From JAJOKK01 sp965370555 (GTDB lineage: Bacteria; Bipolaricaulota; Bipolaricaulia; UBA7950; UBA9294), in NCBI GenBank assembly GCA_965370555.1, contig CBDUVB010000031.1, positions 1 to 19,809 on the forward strand: a stretch of 19,809 bases of DNA, read 5' to 3'. Position numbers and translations under genes: made by a program. The first letter of the stretch is position 1. Each line of letters opens with the position of its first letter. The notes under the pieces were generated by a model that saw nothing but the letters and a program-made list of their open reading frames with translations, was not told the DNA's origin and did not search any database. Of this stretch, positions 17,601 to 19,809 are shown in pieces.

Positions 17601-17851
17601 GAAGTGCCGTATGTCTTCTGCCATTGTATGCCGCCGCTGGCGCTGAGCTTCAAGACCCAAAAATCCTCATTACCAGCACCAAAGGGGTTTGTGGTCCCCG
17701 CGACGATGTACCCGCCATCCGATGTTTGCCGGATGCATGAAGCCTCATCCCAATCGCTACCGCCATACGTGGCAGCCCATTGACCAGAAGCAGTAACGGA
17801 AACTGCAAAAAGACAGAGTAAAAGGACAATTAACAGAGGTACCTTGCGCAT
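14648..17851 (-). CDS. Secreted protein: seven propeller repeats, LRRs, Fn3-like, GW/GYW module, CTD
   Basis: 1067 residues. Signal peptide to about residue 22 (VTASG). Residues 24-380 hold seven repeats of about 51 residues with the consensus QWQKTYGGSSWDEAY-x-IQ, then T-x-DGGYIVAG and D-x-W-(I/V)-LKL, which fits a closed seven-bladed propeller. A Thr/Ser-rich linker follows, then an internalin-like leucine-rich region at ~436-640 (NLVTLCLYGNEITDLAAL type, 22-residue period), an Fn3-like stretch at ~642-745 (VTLAWTNPSGSDL, AYYYAIFCED), the GW/GYW module at ~755-935 and the CTD from ~973 (VVPNPVAD, VQIFDLSGRPVYES, ILANGVYLYQVYV) ending GKVAVCR. Propeller plus LRR suggests binding of proteins or glycans outside the cell; no catalytic motif is seen. 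AAGGAGG lies five bases before the ATG. Confidence 0.88.
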   Translation of the reverse strand: MRKVPLLIVLLLCLFAVSVTASGQWAATYGGSDWDEASCIRQTSDGGYIVAGTTNPFGAGNEDFWVLKLSASGGIQWQKTYGTSSWEEAYSVLEADSGGYLIVGESGGGIAAMKLDKYGNIEWQKRYWGAYLGYAASSSVQQTSDGGFVIAGRTWLGPSTDYWVLKLAANGEIQWQKAYGGSSWDQAYAIQQTADEGYIVAGTTNSFGMGNSDYWILKLNAVGNIQWQKTYGGCSWDQAYAVQETADGGYIVAGSTESFGAGNSDFWVLKLNATGVIQWERTYGGSSWDEAYVIQETADGGYVLAGYSWSFGGYSWILKLTANGAIERQKTIGGTSWIQARSIQETLDDGYIVGGSAYSLDTDSEDFFVARLDADLNIPLCGLISSTYVTGQTSSATVWTSSASVWMTDTFASTTTATVTATNVVRNFICAPSVSFPDPELEHAIRVALNKPTGPLTIDDLESLTALYAEDNHITDLTGLELCANLRVLDLGKLGTSNEISDLSPLSGLNNLLWLYLDGNNITDLSPLEYLTNLVTLCLYGNEITDLAALSGLVNLERLLLGANKITDLAPLTGLTSLRTLDLKGNNITNIQPLLANTGLGAGDSVNLQENCLDLDEGSPAMHVINILKDRGVEVTYEPQRRLVVSDFNASDREDEKVTLAWTNPSGSDLSKIVLRRKTGGYPQDHTDGTLVYQESSPRRGKSETYVDKNLINDTAYYYAIFCEDTNDCWHDLVIVGENADTGTPGGGPDQTHTYDDGWQLVSIPFVPAGAPGPPPVPPARTAMPMSMASDIFGGVLYRWDASAGKYVHPTEVEPQLGYWLKVSPGGKTVSIVGDVITQNTSIDVSASGWHMISTPWSYAKADILVSRGTNGDGNGPPPLPEIVTWAQAVAKGWVSNTIWGYSCGDFFSASSLDPWSGYWVRVLDPGEELVLILQHSQANPTSLDVATASVAAIGVAAEPPLPPREILASLESLSVKVVPNPVADIHTARFYVQANAFVQQIKVQIFDLSGRPVYESKWGENGLAWHVENLQGEILANGVYLYQVYVRIEGVEEPIVSGIGKVAVCR
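16712..17782 (-). repeat. Seven tandem ~153-bp coding repeats (propeller blades)
   Basis: The stretch encodes the seven ~51-residue blades of the 1067-aa protein. Repeats 4 to 6 are most alike (AYGGSSWDQAY, TYGGCSWDQAY, TYGGSSWDEAY), the second and third the most diverged, so part of the array probably expanded later. Confidence 0.75.
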
Positions 17852-17939
17852 CCTTACCTCCTTAGTGGGAGCACAACAAACTCCTCTCGCTTTGCGGCTA
17901 TCACCTTTAACCCGCTAAACCTCTTCTATTTCCGAAACT

Positions 17940-17973
17940 AGTATACCACTTCCGGTTCTTATCTTCTGTAATG
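17940..17973 (-). promoter_or_regulatory. Promoter with shared upstream motif, for the 1067-aa gene
   Basis: On the - strand TATACT (17945-17940) lies 89 bases before the ATG. CATTACAGAA (17973-17964) is 18 bases upstream of it, with AGAAC between, the same order and spacing as before the 1111-aa gene. The palindrome present there is not conserved here. Confidence 0.5.
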
Positions 17974-18096
17974 CATATCACGTCCTGCTCGGTCCCGCAC
18001 CAGCAGCTTCGTAGGCAGGAGCCACAGAGAGCAGAAGAACCAAGGAAAAGGGGGAGAAGCTTCCATACAAATCCCAGGGTGAGAGTATTGTCAACT

Positions 18097-19227
18097 TCAT
18101 TCTTGTGGCGGCACCGTATAAAAGATGTCGTCGGGATCGTTGTCTGAGTACGTGTTACTATCGGGGGTATCAAGCTTCAAGTTCCCAGTGTACTCAACGA
18201 AAATGGCGCCCCCACTATACTTAGTTGCCACGTTGTTCCGGAAGACGTTTCCCCGGACGATGGTCTCCGCCGCACAGGCCGGCGACAGGTTCAAGGTGCT
18301 CGCGGTGATGAAGATCGCCCCTCCGGAAGGTGCTGTGTTGTTCTCGAAGGTGTTTCCCACAATGATTGGGGCAACTAACAGGCTATCGATGTAAATCCCC
18401 CCGCCAGGAGCACCAGATTCGTTATCTGAGATAATGTTTCCCTCGATATGAGCTTGTGACTCATAGATCACGATTCCAGTGTCCGGTGAGCCGATGATTC
18501 GGTTCCCACGAATGGTGGGTGATGCCTCCCGAATGTGAATTATGCCTGTGCACGCCCCGCAGAAGGTCCAATCTGCTGGCAAAGGGAGTCCAAGAATTGT
18601 GAAGCCTGCGAGCAGCGATCGTGAGCCATCACCAAAATCGACGGTTGGCCTGCCGTACTCTTTGCCTTTGATAATTGTGGCACTGACCGTATCGGGATCA
18701 TCCGGGTCACTGCTTTGTACTGTGATGTGCTTACCTCGAAACCGCAGGCTCTCATTACGGATACCCGGCAGGACGATGACAGTCTCTCCATCCTTGGCGG
18801 CATCGATCGCCGCCTGAATCGTCGGGTAGAGCGCGGGGACGACAAGCCCCGCCGCTACATGGACCGTATGCGTCACCGACGCTTCCTGCTCGTGCTCGGT
18901 CGTGATCGTCAAACAGACGGCATAGTCACCGGGATTGGTGAAGGTATGCTGAACCTTGGTCCCACTGGCGGATGCACCATCGCCGAAGTTCCAGGAGTAG
19001 CTGACGACATTGTCCTTCTCGCTTGAACATCCGGAGGCATCGAACTCCACCTGTTGATACGGGTAGCAGGAGCTGTGGCTGCACGTAAACGCGGCCTGTG
19101 GCGTACCCCGAAGGAAATCCGCGCAGCCACCGAGTAGGAGAATACTTGAGAGGAGAAGGAACGAAATCAAGGGGAGCAAAGCCTTTCGGTGATTATATTT
19201 GGCGTTCATGCCTTCTTTGCGCAGCAA
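18097..19227 (-). CDS. Lipoprotein with PKD domain and right-handed beta-helix
   Basis: 376 residues from the chosen start. A lipoprotein signal (NHRKALLPLISFLLLSS, lipobox LLGGC with Cys about residue 35) anchors it to a membrane, likely the outer one. One PKD domain follows (AAFTCSH, YSWNFGDGAS, HTFTNPGDYAV), then a pectate-lyase-like right-handed beta-helix opening with YPTIQAAIDAAKDGETVIVLPG and continuing through rungs such as IRGNRIIG, IEGNIISDN, IVGNTFENN and IVRGNVFRNN. Two rungs carry F-x-N-N followed by GGAI, the motif pair of chlamydial Pmp proteins. It ends at VPPQE without the CTD of its neighbours, matching its lipid anchor. Start: TTG 19227 has GGAGGAG six bases upstream; ATG 19209 is the alternative with a poor site, and the frame is open to 19263. 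Substrate unknown. Confidence 0.84.
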   Translation of the reverse strand: MLRKEGMNAKYNHRKALLPLISFLLLSSILLLGGCADFLRGTPQAAFTCSHSSCYPYQQVEFDASGCSSEKDNVVSYSWNFGDGASASGTKVQHTFTNPGDYAVCLTITTEHEQEASVTHTVHVAAGLVVPALYPTIQAAIDAAKDGETVIVLPGIRNESLRFRGKHITVQSSDPDDPDTVSATIIKGKEYGRPTVDFGDGSRSLLAGFTILGLPLPADWTFCGACTGIIHIREASPTIRGNRIIGSPDTGIVIYESQAHIEGNIISDNESGAPGGGIYIDSLLVAPIIVGNTFENNTAPSGGAIFITASTLNLSPACAAETIVRGNVFRNNVATKYSGGAIFVEYTGNLKLDTPDSNTYSDNDPDDIFYTVPPQE

Positions 19228-19266
19228 ACCTCGCTCCTCCAGAGATTCAATCGCCACGAGCAAATC

Positions 19267-19295
19267 ATCCTAACACAAAAACGCCGGAAAAACAA
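19267..19295 (-). promoter_or_regulatory. Possible sigma-70 promoter for the beta-helix lipoprotein
   Basis: TTGTTT (19295-19290) and TAGGAT (19272-19267) on the - strand are 17 bases apart; the -10 has TG two bases before it. Transcription would start near 19260, which fits translation from TTG 19227. Both hexamers are only partial matches. Confidence 0.35.
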
Positions 19296-19420
19296 GAACT
19301 CTCCTTATCTCACCTATAGGACCCATGCTGAGGAAGAAGTGATCCACGAAGAACAGAACAGGCCCGTAACATCAAGAGAATACCCAATCATCCGTGAAGA
19401 TCTCGGGTAGAAGCCGAGCT

Positions 19421-19450
19421 GGAATTAAGTGTTATGTCCCCCAGAACCAC
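19421..19450 (-). repeat. GGGGACATAA repeat, distant copy E
   Basis: The reverse complement shares the 13-mer GGGGACATAACAC with copy C and has flanking GTGG and ATTCC in matching places. It lies about 30 bases beyond the end of the MazF remnant. Confidence 0.55.
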
Positions 19451-19479
19451 CAAAGGGAAAACCAAAGAGCGGTTCTTGC

Positions 19480-19680
19480 TTAGTCCATTGGAATTCCAAG
19501 CGCGCATATCATCGCGTTTTCGACTTCGCGCATCAATCCAGAATAGACTTTACCAGCGAAACGTCCTCGGAGAAGGAGGGATTTATCTAGCGTAGCAATC
19601 TGCTCGCACTTGGCCATCGATTGTCGATCCAGTCCACCTTCGCCCGCTGGCAGTTTAACGTGAGTCGGGGCCGCCCACTT
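19480..19680 (-). pseudogene. MazF/PemK-type toxin, C-terminal fragment
   Basis: A 66-codon stretch translates to LKWAAPTHVKLPAGEGGL, then LDRQSMAKCEQIATLDK and a helical end VENAMICALGIPMD before TAA. LPAGEGGL, the S-x-x-x-C-x-Q-I-x-T-(I/L)-D-K box and the A-L-G end are the C-terminal half of MazF/PemK mRNA interferases. The N-terminal ~45 residues, with the GDI-x-W start and catalytic-loop region, are missing: upstream the frame runs into the out-of-frame 3' end of the PIN gene and meets a stop shortly after. It should be inactive, and no antitoxin is seen. Confidence 0.8.
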
Positions 19681-19690
19681 AAGAGAGCGG

Positions 19691-19809
19691 TTACTTGTTT
19701 GATTTTCGGCGCAGGAACAGATGTTCGGGATCCACGCGGGTTATCCCCTCGATCAGGTCAAAGTGAGAATCCGTGGAAAGAATCTCCTTTAGGCCTCTAT
19801 TCATCATCA
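19691..19809 (-). CDS. PIN-domain (VapC-like) toxin, C-terminal fragment at the window edge
   Basis: The last 38 codons are visible, with LKEILSTDSHFDLIEGI then TRVDPEHLF and a TAA at 19691-19693. ILSTDSHFD is the last acidic-motif region of PIN nucleases, where D-x-x-F helps build the Mg-binding site. VapC toxins are RNases paired with VapB; the rest of the gene and any vapB lie outside the window. Its end directly adjoins the MazF remnant. Confidence 0.75.
   Translation of the reverse strand, partial: MMNRGLKEILSTDSHFDLIEGITRVDPEHLFLRRKSNK

Noticed and set aside
18089..18094. TTGACA on the - strand as the -35 box of the 1067-aa gene
   Set aside because: No acceptable -10 lies 16-18 bases away and it is over 230 bases from the start codon; the motif at 17940-17973 is better.

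Overview
The window looks like an uncultured Gram-negative (diderm) bacterium of roughly balanced base composition. It encodes a beta-barrel outer-membrane protein of the PorV/UPF0164 type, a lipoprotein with a clear lipobox, and several very large secreted proteins whose C-terminal domain resembles the FlgD-Ig/type IX 'type A' sorting domain. Long PKD-rich, CTD-bearing proteins of this kind occur in several candidate phyla (Bipolaricaulota/Acetothermia and similar lineages are possible), but no marker in the window fixes the phylum.

Left edge (1-921): the 3' end of tgt (tRNA-guanine transglycosylase) on the + strand. Its stop codon lies inside a 143-bp element made of three perfect hairpins, and beyond it is a second, diverged copy of the last ~75 bp of tgt. 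An imperfect inverted repeat built on a GATTGAA-like unit fills the rest of the gap and probably separates tgt from the convergent gene on the - strand.

Main block (922-17851), all on the - strand. In transcription order it holds: a 1067-aa protein (seven propeller-like repeats, leucine-rich repeats, Fn3-like region, GW/GYW module, CTD); a 369-aa protein that is little more than GW/GYW module plus CTD; a HicB-type antitoxin gene in a repeat-rich interval; a 1334-aa propeller-like plus M6-like metalloprotease protein with the same module and CTD; a 1111-aa and a 984-aa protein that each start with four ~150-aa repeats followed by PKD domains and a CTD; and a PorV-like protein whose ribosome-binding site touches the preceding stop codon. 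The five CTD proteins all end in a K-[LV]-[LA]-[IV]-x-R tail. In type IX secretion PorV binds CTD cargo at the outer membrane, so the block can be read as cargo genes plus their own PorV-like partner. That is an inference; no other secretion component is visible here.

Right edge (18097-19809): a lipoprotein with one PKD domain and a right-handed beta-helix carrying F-x-x-N and GGAI motifs, then a graveyard of toxin-antitoxin genes: the C-terminal half of a MazF/PemK toxin abutting the 3' end of a PIN-domain (VapC-like) toxin gene that runs off the window. Short repeats with the core GGGGACATAA recur around hicB and again near the MazF remnant, marking both as sites of past insertion or rearrangement. 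No tRNA, rRNA, CRISPR array or transposase gene was seen.
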